Assembly (NCBI GenBank): GCA_029933275.1 | Contig: JAOZOM010000094.1 | Location: forward strand, 1-6,812 | DNA length: 6,812 nucleotides | Direction of reading: 5' to 3' | Source: Anaerolineales bacterium | GTDB taxonomy: Bacteria > Chloroflexota > Anaerolineae > Anaerolineales > Villigracilaceae | In this document: positions 1 through 6,440 of the stretch, piece by piece | Layout: each line of letters begins with the position of its first letter | Position numbering within the stretch: the stretch's first letter is position 1 | Translations under genes and position numbers: made by a program | Notes under the pieces: model-generated | Seen by the model: the letters and a program-made list of their open reading frames with translations, nothing else | What the model was told of the DNA's origin: nothing | Database searches by the model: none

Positions 1-1528
1 CAACCCATTCCGGTGCGGCTTCTGTGCGCGCATTGGGATCGGTAATCAGTTCTTCTGCTTTTGCGCCTTGCTTGGCGGCGAGACTTTCGAGCCAGTTCAT
101 TGCCGCGTCTTGATCATCGGCGGATGCACCCAAGCTACCAATGGCAGGATCAGAGATAAGTGTTTCATCCGCGACGGGAGTTGGCTCGGCTTCTACGGCA
201 GGAGTCTCTTCTTTCATCTCCTGCAACCAATCCGGCATATCGTCCGCTTTTTCGGCGGCAGGTTCTTTTTCGGCGGAAATATCCGTGAGCCATGAGAGAT
301 CATCATCTATCCCCGCATTACTTTGGGGGGATTCGGCCGCTTTCTTTTCTTCGCCTTCATTATCGTCTAAAAGGTCATTAATCCATTCGTCAGATGCCAT
401 ATCATCTCCCATTTCATTTTTTTCATCATCGTTCAATACTTCTGCCGGAGCCATTGTTTTCATCCAATCGGGCATTTCAGCTTGTGCGATTTCTTCGTCA
501 TCACCAGAGTCTATCGGTTCAGGGTCGGGACTGTCGAAGAAAGATACCGGTTCTTCGGTTTCACCTGAGGAAGTTCCCCAACCGGCAGCGCGCATGAAAT
601 CGGGAATCTCTTCTTCAGGAGATGTCTCCATAGCGGAGGCAGGTTCAGGGTCACGCGCGCCCCCTTCCGATTTTAGCCAATCGGGCTGATCGTCTTGATC
701 TAAATTTATGCTCGCTGAGTTATCCCATCCACTCGATAATTGCGGAGATGAGCCGGGATGCCAATCCAGCCGTTCCAGATTAATCGAAGCATCAGGAACA
801 TCATCCGTATTAAAAACCGAGCCTTTGGCAAAAGCAGCGTAGGGATCGAGAGAGTTAACACGATGTCTGTAGGTTTGAACATTTTCGGCACGGCTGGTTT
901 CGGGCAGGATTTCAACCAAAATACGGTTTGCATCAAGACAATAAGGCGATTTGGCGAGGAGCGAAGAGGCAATTTGTGATGCTTCAACACGTTGCCCTGA
1001 ACGGAAATACGCGTTGGCGAGCAAAACTTGCATATCCATTCTGTCCGGGTCTTGCGCTTCTACGCTCATAATTTCGGCAATGGCTTGGGCGTATAACTCA
1101 CCTTGTACGTAGACGTTAGCGAGCGCACCGCTGGTCATGCGAATTTTCGACGGTTCCACCCCATCACGGAGACCATAAAGTCGTTGAAGTTCACCTTGCA
1201 CTGCGGCATTGGAGGGCTGCGCTTCAAAGGCACGTTGCATATGCCAAATTGCTTCGTTGGGTTTGTTTTTTTCATCGGCAATCATGCTCATGCCCGCATG
1301 AGAAACAAAGTCATTTGGCACAGACATTAGCACGCGAGAGAAAATATCTCCTGCGTCGTTATATCGTTGCGCTTCGAGATAAGCCTTCCCCAATAAGCGA
1401 TAGGTTTCAAGATGCTTAGGAAAAGTTTTTAAAATATGGTGACAATGGCTAATCGCTTCATCAATTTTCCCCTGATCGATTAGCGTCCCAATTTCTCTAT
1501 TATAGATACGTAAAGATATTTTTGCCAT
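1..1528 (-). CDS. TPR protein with long acidic, Trp-motif-bearing linker (C-terminus beyond window)
   Basis: Open from ATG at 1528 to the left edge: 509 codons are visible and no stop is reached, so the gene is partial. Residues 7-108 form three consecutive 34-residue TPR units and residues 131-198 two more, with typical features such as YRLLGKAYLEAQRY and VLLANAYFRSGQ. TPRs normally bind other proteins. From about residue 240 the chain becomes acidic, Ser/Pro-rich and probably disordered. Short Trp or Phe motifs recur there: QPDWLKS (281), IPDFMRA (308), MPDWMKT (352), EWINDLL (381), LSWLTDI (411), MPDWLQE (431), then MNWLESLAAKQGA (477) and PEWV at the edge. No signal peptide or membrane segment is visible, so it is probably cytoplasmic. 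AGAGGAG lies about 9 bases before the ATG and supports this start. I recognise the architecture from Anaerolineae-type Chloroflexota proteins, but no function can be assigned. It follows pdp on the same strand after 113 bases. Confidence 0.88.
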   Translation of the reverse strand, partial: MAKISLRIYNREIGTLIDQGKIDEAISHCHHILKTFPKHLETYRLLGKAYLEAQRYNDAGDIFSRVLMSVPNDFVSHAGMSMIADEKNKPNEAIWHMQRAFEAQPSNAAVQGELQRLYGLRDGVEPSKIRMTSGALANVYVQGELYAQAIAEIMSVEAQDPDRMDMQVLLANAYFRSGQRVEASQIASSLLAKSPYCLDANRILVEILPETSRAENVQTYRHRVNSLDPYAAFAKGSVFNTDDVPDASINLERLDWHPGSSPQLSSGWDNSASINLDQDDQPDWLKSEGGARDPEPASAMETSPEEEIPDFMRAAGWGTSSGETEEPVSFFDSPDPEPIDSGDDEEIAQAEMPDWMKTMAPAEVLNDDEKNEMGDDMASDEWINDLLDDNEGEEKKAAESPQSNAGIDDDLSWLTDISAEKEPAAEKADDMPDWLQEMKEETPAVEAEPTPVADETLISDPAIGSLGASADDQDAAMNWLESLAAKQGAKAEELITDPNARTEAAPEWV

Positions 1529-1536
1529 ATTCGCAC

Positions 1537-1544
1537 ACTCCTCT
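1537..1544 (-). promoter_or_regulatory. Ribosome binding site of the TPR gene
   Basis: Read on the minus strand this is AGAGGAGT, a strong Shine-Dalgarno match about 9 bases before the ATG at 1528. It fixes the start of a gene whose other end lies outside the window. Confidence 0.7.
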
Positions 1545-1574
1545 GCTTAGTATGCACCATTCCTTAAAATTTCG

Positions 1575-1612
1575 CAAGCGTTTTTTCGTTATAAGTCACG
1601 TCAAGCGTTTTT
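1575..1612. repeat. 11-base direct repeat CAAGCGTTTTT, two copies upstream of the TPR gene
   Basis: CAAGCGTTTTT occurs exactly at 1575-1585 and 1602-1612, 27 bases start to start, in the 113-base gap between pdp and the TPR gene. Read towards the TPR gene it is AAAAACGCTTG. It could be a duplicated protein-binding site or a chance or relic repeat; nothing in the sequence decides between these. No well-formed sigma-70 promoter was found in this gap. Confidence 0.5.
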
Positions 1613-1617
1613 AGCCG

Positions 1618-1635
1618 CAGATTTTACAGATTTCA
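1618..1635. repeat. Tandem 9-base repeat CAGATTTTA / CAGATTTCA
   Basis: Two adjacent 9-mers differing at one base lie just past the pdp stop codon. Together with the preceding TTAGCCG they resemble the short CGCAGATTT-type tandem repeats scattered between genes in many environmental bacterial genomes. That resemblance is from memory and was not searched. It shows no hairpin with a T-run, so it is not an obvious pdp terminator. Confidence 0.45.
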
Positions 1636-1641
1636 CCAATT

Positions 1642-2937
1642 TTAATCGTAAAAGAGCGGTAATGGTAAAACTGGTTCGTCACTAAAAAGATGTGCTTTAA
1701 GAATATTTTCACGAGCCTGCATTAAAAGTTTTTCGTCATTAGCGTGGATGGTAAAAAGCGGCTCTCCAGCTTGGAGTAAATCGCCTACTTTATGATGGAT
1801 GATGACCCCTACCGCGTGATCGATAGAATCGTCCTTTGTGGCACGTCCCGCACCCAATGCAACGGATGCCTCTCCTACGAGCCGCGCGTGGATTTGAGCT
1901 AGATAGCCGCCACGAGGAGCATTTACGGTCTCAATCCATTTTGCTTTGGGCAGTTTATCCGGCTCATCTACATAGCTCACATCCCCACCTTGTGTAATTA
2001 CTAATTCGCGGAATTTCGCAAGCGCACTTCCATCGGCAATCGCCTTTTCTGCCATCTCTCGCGCTACTTCGGGATTTTCAGCGCGTTCGCCCAGAACCAA
2101 CATCTGCGCGCTGACGTGGAGACAATGCTCCATAAAATCAGCGGGACCGCCACCGTGCAGTGCATCAATCGCCTCGACCACTTCTAACGCGTTCCCCACC
2201 GCGTGACCGAGGGGCTGATTCATATCCGAAAGCAAGGCGATGGTTTTTCTTCCCACCAATTCACCGATTGCGACCATGCGCTCACCCAACTCCCGCGCGG
2301 CTTCAACGGTCGGCATAAATGCGCCGAGACCGAGCTTCACATCCAATACGATGGCTTGCGCGCCCGCAGCGATTTTCTTGCTCATAATCGAGGAGGCAAT
2401 TAAAGGCATCGAGGGAACTGTGCCGGTTACATCGCGGAGAGCGTAAAGTTTCCCATCTGCAGGCGCGAGATCCGCACTCTGACCGGAGAGAACCATGCCG
2501 ATTTCGCCTAACTGCTTTTTGAATTCTTCGGTGGTCAAGTTCACGCGAAAGCCGGGAATTGACTCCATCTTATCGAGCGTCCCGCCACTGAATCCAAGTC
2601 CACGCCCAGACATTTTGCCAACGGGCAATCCACAAGCTGCGGCTACGGGCAAAACGACTAAAGTCGTCTTATCCCCTACGCCACCCGAAGAGTGTTTATC
2701 AATCGCAATATCCACCACATCCGAAAGGTCAAGGGTATCGCCGGAGCGGGCAATTGCCAAAGTTAGCTCTGTTGTTTCGCTCGCCGTCATCCCATTTAAT
2801 AGAACAGCCATAGCCCAAGCCGAAGCCTGATAATCGGGAATTTCGCCACGCGTAAAGCCATCTACAAAGAAATCAATTTCTTCTTTGCTTAGCTCTTTAC
2901 CATCACGTTTCTTACTAATAATATCTACTGTGCGCAT
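1642..2937 (-). CDS. pdp: Pyrimidine-nucleoside phosphorylase / thymidine phosphorylase
   Basis: Phosphorolysis of thymidine, deoxyuridine and probably uridine to the free base plus (deoxy)ribose 1-phosphate, for cytoplasmic pyrimidine salvage or catabolism. From ATG 2937 the protein has 431 residues, close to the 433 of Bacillus-type enzymes. The known active-site positions then fall in register: phosphate-binding K81-H82-S83, S110 and T120, and base-binding R168, S183 and K187. The N-terminal MRTVDIISKKRDGKELS is also the canonical beginning. An in-frame TTG at 2952 would add five residues (MEKRN) but lacks a Shine-Dalgarno site, so I prefer the ATG. K108 in GKMSGRG is the Bacillus Pdp form (E. 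coli DeoA has MISGRG), favouring the broad-specificity enzyme; deoA is the alternative name. The family signature is slightly atypical, SGRGLGFSGGTLDKME, with S and M where T/A and L/I/V are usual. The C-terminal alpha/beta domain is complete. Confidence 0.95.
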   Translation of the reverse strand: MRTVDIISKKRDGKELSKEEIDFFVDGFTRGEIPDYQASAWAMAVLLNGMTASETTELTLAIARSGDTLDLSDVVDIAIDKHSSGGVGDKTTLVVLPVAAACGLPVGKMSGRGLGFSGGTLDKMESIPGFRVNLTTEEFKKQLGEIGMVLSGQSADLAPADGKLYALRDVTGTVPSMPLIASSIMSKKIAAGAQAIVLDVKLGLGAFMPTVEAARELGERMVAIGELVGRKTIALLSDMNQPLGHAVGNALEVVEAIDALHGGGPADFMEHCLHVSAQMLVLGERAENPEVAREMAEKAIADGSALAKFRELVITQGGDVSYVDEPDKLPKAKWIETVNAPRGGYLAQIHARLVGEASVALGAGRATKDDSIDHAVGVIIHHKVGDLLQAGEPLFTIHANDEKLLMQARENILKAHLFSDEPVLPLPLFYD

Positions 2938-2988
2938 ATTTCTCTTTTCCAAAAAATCGTATTTTCAAGCTAAATAATTGTAACCGAG

Positions 2989-3051
2989 ATTTGCCTTGAT
3001 GGAGGGGAAAGAAGTTGCCCCTCCCCTCGCGAAGCATCCTTTAGGGCAAAT
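2989..3051. repeat. Nested inverted repeats in the patB-pdp gap
   Basis: The outer pair is ATTTGCC (2989-2995) with GGCAAAT (3045-3051). Inside it GGAGGGG (3001-3007) pairs perfectly with CCCCTCC (3018-3024) across a 10-base loop. TTGCCC (3015-3020) could instead pair with GGGCAA (3044-3049), excluding both other stems. In a minus-strand transcript this would be a folded leader between patB and pdp. No run of U follows any stem, so a classical intrinsic terminator is not supported. It may be an RNA processing or attenuation structure, or simply a GC-rich hairpin. Confidence 0.45.
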
Positions 3052-3086
3052 TCGACAGTACCATTGTCGCATTTGGAGGAGACTCA

Positions 3087-3104
3087 GGCACTTATCCCAG
3101 TGCC
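3087..3104. repeat. Small hairpin over the patB stop codon
   Basis: GGCACT and AGTGCC form a perfect 6-bp stem around the loop TATCCC. The patB stop codon (3092-3094) lies at the stem-loop boundary. No T-run follows on the minus strand, so this is a weak candidate for 3'-end stabilisation rather than a terminator. Confidence 0.35.
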
Positions 3105-4273
3105 GCTTTCATCCGCTCTAGCCCCTCGAGGAGGGTTTCGCGAGGACAGCCGAAGTTGAGACGGACAAATCCCTCTCCGCCGGGACCGAACATAGCCCCT
3201 TCGTTGAGAGCTACTTTGGCTTTCTCGAGGAAGAATTTATGCGGCGAGCCTTCGATTTTGCCACTTTCAATTAATTCGTTACAATCCAGCCAAGCGAGGA
3301 AAGTTGCTTCGGGGACAGAAGTGTTGATGCCGGGCAAGTTCTTTTCGATATAGTCCACCATAAAGTCGCGGTTTTCTGTGAGGTAAACGAGAAGTTCTTC
3401 GAGCCAAGAATCACAGGCTCCCGAAAAGGCGACTTGGGAGGCAATATGTCCCAAACTATTCGTGTGAAAGGTTAGTTTTTCCAATTCCGCTTTGAATTTC
3501 TCGCGGATTTCTTTGTTTTGAATAATCGCAAAACCGACAAAAAGCCCCGCCACGTTAAAGGTTTTGCTGGCGGCTACGAGGGTAATTGTCCGCTGGGCAG
3601 CTTCGGGGGAGATGGTAGCGATGGGGGTATGTCGATGCCCATCGAGGAGGAGTTCGCTATGAATCTCATCGGAGCAGATGATGATATTTTCCTGCTCGCA
3701 AGTTTGAGCCAAGCGCGCTAACTCTGCATCCGAATAGACGGTGCCGGTTGGGTTATGAGGGTTACAGAGGAGAAAAAGGCGCGTTTGCGCGTCATCCGAG
3801 TGAATCGCATTGTCGAAAACATCCCAATCAACTTCATGGTGGAGGGTGCGCCCGTGCGTCACTTTTTTGAGTTCGGCGAGTTGCGTAACCGTGCCAGTGT
3901 TTTTCTGCACCTTCATAAAGGGGAAATAAACAGGCGGCTGGACGAGGATGCCATCGCCGGGGGCGCAGGTAATGCGAGCGGCGATATTGAAGCCGGTGAC
4001 CAGCCCGGGGACGGGGATGACCTCTTCGGCTTTCACCTCCCAATTGTAGAGACGTTGCATCCGCTGAGCGACTTCTTCCATGAGTTCTTTACGGGGGAAT
4101 TCGTATCCCAGCACACCATGATCGAGGGTCTTGCGAAGAGCATCGAGAATGGGGGGCGGGGCGGTTAAATCCATATCGGCAACCCACATGGGGAGAACGT
4201 CTTCGGGGTAGGCATTCCATTTAATTGAGTTGGATATACGGCGGTTGAGAATTTTATCGAAGTTGGTGGACAT
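3092..4273 (-). CDS. patB: MalY/PatB family PLP-dependent C-S lyase (cystathionine beta-lyase-like aminotransferase)
   Basis: Fold-type I PLP enzyme of 393 residues, the full length for MalY/PatB. Family hallmarks occur in order: WVADMDL (30-36), GVLGYEFP (53-60, with Y57 as the probable inter-subunit tyrosine), PPVYFPF (Y116, expected to stack on the PLP ring), CNPHNPTG (N174), SDEIHSELLL (D202, contacting the pyridine nitrogen), ASKTFNVAGL (K237, the Schiff-base lysine) and FVRLNFGCPR (R371, binding the substrate carboxylate). The expected reaction is beta-elimination of cystathionine or cysteine S-conjugates to a thiol, pyruvate and ammonia, in the cytoplasm. Some relatives transaminate or act mainly as regulators, so the substrate is not settled. 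The ATG has AAGGAAAG 4 bases before it. The gene follows the dynamin gene in the same direction, but a 197-base palindromic element fills most of the 246-base gap, making simple cotranscription uncertain. No catalytic residue is missing. Confidence 0.93.
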   Translation of the reverse strand: MSTNFDKILNRRISNSIKWNAYPEDVLPMWVADMDLTAPPPILDALRKTLDHGVLGYEFPRKELMEEVAQRMQRLYNWEVKAEEVIPVPGLVTGFNIAARITCAPGDGILVQPPVYFPFMKVQKNTGTVTQLAELKKVTHGRTLHHEVDWDVFDNAIHSDDAQTRLFLLCNPHNPTGTVYSDAELARLAQTCEQENIIICSDEIHSELLLDGHRHTPIATISPEAAQRTITLVAASKTFNVAGLFVGFAIIQNKEIREKFKAELEKLTFHTNSLGHIASQVAFSGACDSWLEELLVYLTENRDFMVDYIEKNLPGINTSVPEATFLAWLDCNELIESGKIEGSPHKFFLEKAKVALNEGAMFGPGGEGFVRLNFGCPRETLLEGLERMKAALG

Positions 4274-4277
4274 TTTT

Positions 4278-4285
4278 CTTTCCTT
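4278..4285 (-). promoter_or_regulatory. Ribosome binding site of patB
   Basis: The minus strand reads AAGGAAAG, 4 bases before the ATG. It lies outside the palindromic element, only about 16 bases from the element's left end, so an insertion there would have spared the translation signal while replacing what lay upstream. Confidence 0.6.
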
Positions 4286-4295
4286 TTAAAATATG

Positions 4296-4502
4296 ATTTT
4301 TCTGAAAACTCAGTAAAACTTTGCTTTTTACCGCGAAGAAACGAAGGACGCGAAGAAGAACTTAGAAATACCTAAAAAAAAGATTCAAAAGGCAAGAAAC
4401 AACCTCTGTGATGCTTACTCTCTTTGTCGTTTTGTCTTAAGAACTTCGCGTTCTTCCTATCTTCGCGGTGAAAATAGACTTTTACAGAGTTTTCAGAATT
4501 TT
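4296..4502. mobile_element. MITE-like palindromic element with flanking ATTTT direct repeats
   Basis: Positions 4301-4497 begin TCTGAAAACTC and end GAGTTTTCAGA, a perfect 11-base terminal inverted repeat. Allowing one gap, the inverted homology extends to 4300-4355 against 4444-4498, about 47 of 56 positions. Both arms contain ACCGCGAAG followed by CGCGAAG. Weaker pairing continues inwards (around 4380-4399 against 4421-4438). ATTTT flanks both sides (4296-4300 and 4498-4502) and could be a 5-bp target duplication, though in AT-rich DNA this is modest evidence. There is no ORF inside, so movement would need a transposase in trans. The element fills the gap between the dynamin stop and the patB ribosome binding site. 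The long stem could also end dynamin transcription. An intergenic palindromic repeat family that does not transpose is the alternative. Confidence 0.55.
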
Positions 4503-4519
4503 TAGAGATTATCGCTTCC

Positions 4520-6271
4520 TTACTTGAACACATCTTCGCTATGTGCGCGCAAAGCAGAAAGGGATTGGTTGATTTTCTTCAATTTTGCCTCTGTTTCTTC
4601 AATCCGCTCTCGCTCGGAGAGAATATAGCGCGTATAAGGCGAGACTCCTTTCCTCATCCTTGAAAGCGCGTTTTCTGTTTCATGGTTAAATTGCGTATTG
4701 AGGGCTTTAAGCAAATTTTCCCTTAATTCGCGCATCTTTTTCTGATAATTCTCTTTCGCTTGCTTACGCTTAAAAGGAATGATGAAAAGACCCAGAATTG
4801 CCATTGTTCCTGCCGCGAGGGTGCCGGTTACATCAAGCGCGGAGGAAACCACAACGAACGCCACCAATGCCCCCAACCCAACTGCGCCCGCCTCCAAGAT
4901 GGCGGTTTTCGCCACGGCGGCTTCTACACTCGCGGCAAGTTCGCTCGCCTCTTTCTGATGGTCATAGGTCTCTACAATCGTCTGCACCGTCTCGCCAACG
5001 CTATCAATCAATTCACGGCGGCGCGTGTCCTGTGCGCCATAAGTCTCGCCCACCAAATGATCTACATATTGCGCTTGTCGCCGTTGCAAATAGCTCATTA
5101 CCTGATGCCACTCATGCAAATCCTTTTGCACCAGCCAATCGATCAATCGCTGCACCTGCGTCTCGATTTGTTCCGGCATATCTTCCAAAACTTCTCGCTC
5201 AAATTCAGCACGGATTTTATCGCCGTAGATTAGGCTCTTGATATTCGTCAGGCGCAAGGTGTTATCGAAGAAATCAATTCCGCGGTTTTCTAATCTATGC
5301 AGGATATTCTCCACTTCGGCAAGGCGTGGGGCTAATTCGCTCTTCAACTCGTTTTCGTAGGCAGCAATTGAAATTTCTAAGGCTTCTACCGTATCTTTAT
5401 CTTCTTTGAAACGCTCTGCTTGGGATTGGATTGATTCGCTTGCTTGCGCGGTGAGCTTTTCTGCCACTCCAAGCGGATTGCCGAACTTGAGCCGCAACCG
5501 CGTGGTGTCGTCTAGCGTGGCGTTGATGTAGCTTTCGAGAGCATCCAAACGGCTGGATGCGCGTAGCTCTTGCGCTTTAACGGGATCCTGTTCTTCTTTG
5601 GCTCGTTGGGCTAATTTAGCGGAAACAGGGAAGAGGTCAGGGGCGTCTCCGAGAAGAGTCGTGGCGTGCTTAATGACAAAGTCGCACACTTCGTCCAACG
5701 AAGAGGCATCGTCAAGGATGTCGATTTTATTCAAAACAAAAATCACTTTTTTGCCCCACGTTAGAATTCGCTCAAGAAATTGTCTTTCGCTCTCTGTCAT
5801 CGGTCTATCTGCGGAGGTGGCGAATAGGACGAGATCGCTGCGGGGGACGAATTCATCGGTGAGGCGTTCGTGCTGGCGGATGACGGCGTTGGTGCCGGGG
5901 GTATCGACAATGTTGAGTTCTTTGAGAATGGGCAAAGGGTAGGTGTAGATGGCGAAGCTCTCGTCGATGATTTCTTCTTTGGCTTCTTGCCCCCATTTGA
6001 CGAGGGTAACGCGGGAGGTGGTAGGCGTTGCGCCTTCGAGGAGGGCTTTTTCACCCAAGAGGGCATTCAGCAGGGCAGATTTACCTGCATTGAATTCGCC
6101 CGCAACGACAATCAGGAAAAGCTCATCGAGTTGCAAGATGGCTTTTTGGAGGCTTTCAAGGGATTCTTTGGGAAGCTCAAGATTAGCGAGGGCGTGTTGA
6201 ATTTCGGCGAGGCTTTCTTTTTCTTCTCGCAGGAATTGGGCTTGCTGGTCGGTGAGGATGGATTGGCGCAT
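4520..6271 (-). CDS. Bacterial dynamin-like GTPase (dynamin family protein)
   Basis: Large GTPase of 583 residues, expected to bind and remodel membranes. An N-terminal helical stretch (1-50) precedes a complete GTPase domain: G1 GEFNAGKS (58-65), G2 TPTT (82-85), G3 DTPG (123-126), G4 NKID (181-184) and G5 SAK (217-219). A long helical stalk follows (about 265-450), then two hydrophobic segments (about 457-477 and 482-499) split by LDVTG and ending in the basic KRKQAK. This hairpin is the likely membrane-inserting paddle, as in Nostoc BDLP and mitofusin-like proteins. A charged coiled coil (about 500-575) closes the protein. The start has AGGAG 5 bases upstream. Many bacterial dynamins are encoded in adjacent pairs; no partner is visible here. 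The specific role (division, envelope stress, phage defence) cannot be read from the sequence. It is divergent from the HU-related gene and upstream of patB. Confidence 0.92.
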   Translation of the reverse strand: MRQSILTDQQAQFLREEKESLAEIQHALANLELPKESLESLQKAILQLDELFLIVVAGEFNAGKSALLNALLGEKALLEGATPTTSRVTLVKWGQEAKEEIIDESFAIYTYPLPILKELNIVDTPGTNAVIRQHERLTDEFVPRSDLVLFATSADRPMTESERQFLERILTWGKKVIFVLNKIDILDDASSLDEVCDFVIKHATTLLGDAPDLFPVSAKLAQRAKEEQDPVKAQELRASSRLDALESYINATLDDTTRLRLKFGNPLGVAEKLTAQASESIQSQAERFKEDKDTVEALEISIAAYENELKSELAPRLAEVENILHRLENRGIDFFDNTLRLTNIKSLIYGDKIRAEFEREVLEDMPEQIETQVQRLIDWLVQKDLHEWHQVMSYLQRRQAQYVDHLVGETYGAQDTRRRELIDSVGETVQTIVETYDHQKEASELAASVEAAVAKTAILEAGAVGLGALVAFVVVSSALDVTGTLAAGTMAILGLFIIPFKRKQAKENYQKKMRELRENLLKALNTQFNHETENALSRMRKGVSPYTRYILSERERIEETEAKLKKINQSLSALRAHSEDVFK

Positions 6272-6276
6272 GGTGG

Positions 6277-6281
6277 CTCCT
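6277..6281 (-). promoter_or_regulatory. Ribosome binding site of the dynamin gene
   Basis: The minus strand reads AGGAG with a 5-base spacer (CCACC) to the ATG at 6271, confirming the start before the N-terminal helical segment. Confidence 0.65.
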
Positions 6282-6289
6282 GAATTTAT

Positions 6290-6306
6290 CCACGAAGTAA
6301 CACGAA
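6290..6306. repeat. CCACGAAG-type short repeat upstream of the dynamin gene
   Basis: CCACGAAGTAACACGAA resembles the ACCGCGAAG...CGAAG core in the arms of the palindromic element at 4301-4497, with A for G in the first unit. No inverted partner was seen nearby. It could be a relic or solo piece of the same dispersed repeat family, and it would lie within the 5' leader of the dynamin transcript. Confidence 0.35.
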
Positions 6307-6314
6307 AAAAGACT

Positions 6315-6342
6315 TTGCAATTATACAGTGAAAAGGTATATA
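6315..6342 (+). promoter_or_regulatory. Possible promoter for the HU-related gene
   Basis: TTGCAA (6315-6320) and TATATA (6337-6342) are 16 bases apart on the plus strand. A perfect TATAAT at 6352-6357 is an alternative -10 but lacks a good -35. Either would give a leader of about 90-105 bases. The element overlaps the minus-strand dynamin promoter, so the two polymerases could not bind at once. Confidence 0.35.
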
Positions 6343-6349
6343 GAGTTAA
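6320..6349 (-). promoter_or_regulatory. Probable sigma-70-type promoter for the dynamin gene
   Basis: On the minus strand TTAACT (6344-6349) and a perfect TATAAT (6320-6325) are separated by 18 bases. Transcription would begin near 6313, giving a leader of about 40 bases that contains the CCACGAAG-type repeat and the AGGAG site. Prediction only. Confidence 0.45.
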
Positions 6350-6440
6350 GATATAATGGCGTTTATATATTCATCCATTGGCTGTTGCAGGGGATTTTAT
6401 TTTGCCAACAAAGCCCCAAAAATATAGTCAACTCAGAAAT

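Noticed and set aside
141..689. 182-codon plus-strand ORF rich in serine
   Set aside because: It is antisense to the acidic linker of the TPR gene; Glu/Asp/Ala codons read backwards give Ser/Phe-rich sequence. It has no recognisable domain.
1549..1577. TPR-gene promoter TTGCGA / CATACT
   Set aside because: The spacing is good, but the predicted start near 1542 would cut into the AGAGGAG ribosome binding site.
3755..4168. 137-codon plus-strand ORF
   Set aside because: Lies entirely opposite the conserved PLP enzyme coding frame and has no domain of its own.
4288..4317. patB promoter TTTACT / TATTTT with its -35 inside the palindrome end
   Set aside because: Both boxes are weak and the implied start would fall within the Shine-Dalgarno site, leaving almost no leader.
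4374..4381. A8 run (T8 on the minus strand) as an intrinsic terminator for the dynamin gene
   Set aside because: No compact GC-rich stem immediately precedes it on the minus strand; it lies in the loop region of the large palindrome.
4300..4498. CRISPR array
   Set aside because: The CGAAG units are short and arranged as inverted arms, with no regular direct repeats or spacers and no cas genes nearby.
4760..5241. Two overlapping plus-strand ORFs of 157 and 147 codons
   Set aside because: They lie opposite the dynamin stalk and membrane hairpin in two competing frames, with basic low-quality sequence and no domain.
5870..6283. 137-codon plus-strand ORF rich in Phe and Gly
   Set aside because: It is the shadow of the dynamin GTPase domain, whose G1-G3 motifs are clear on the other strand.
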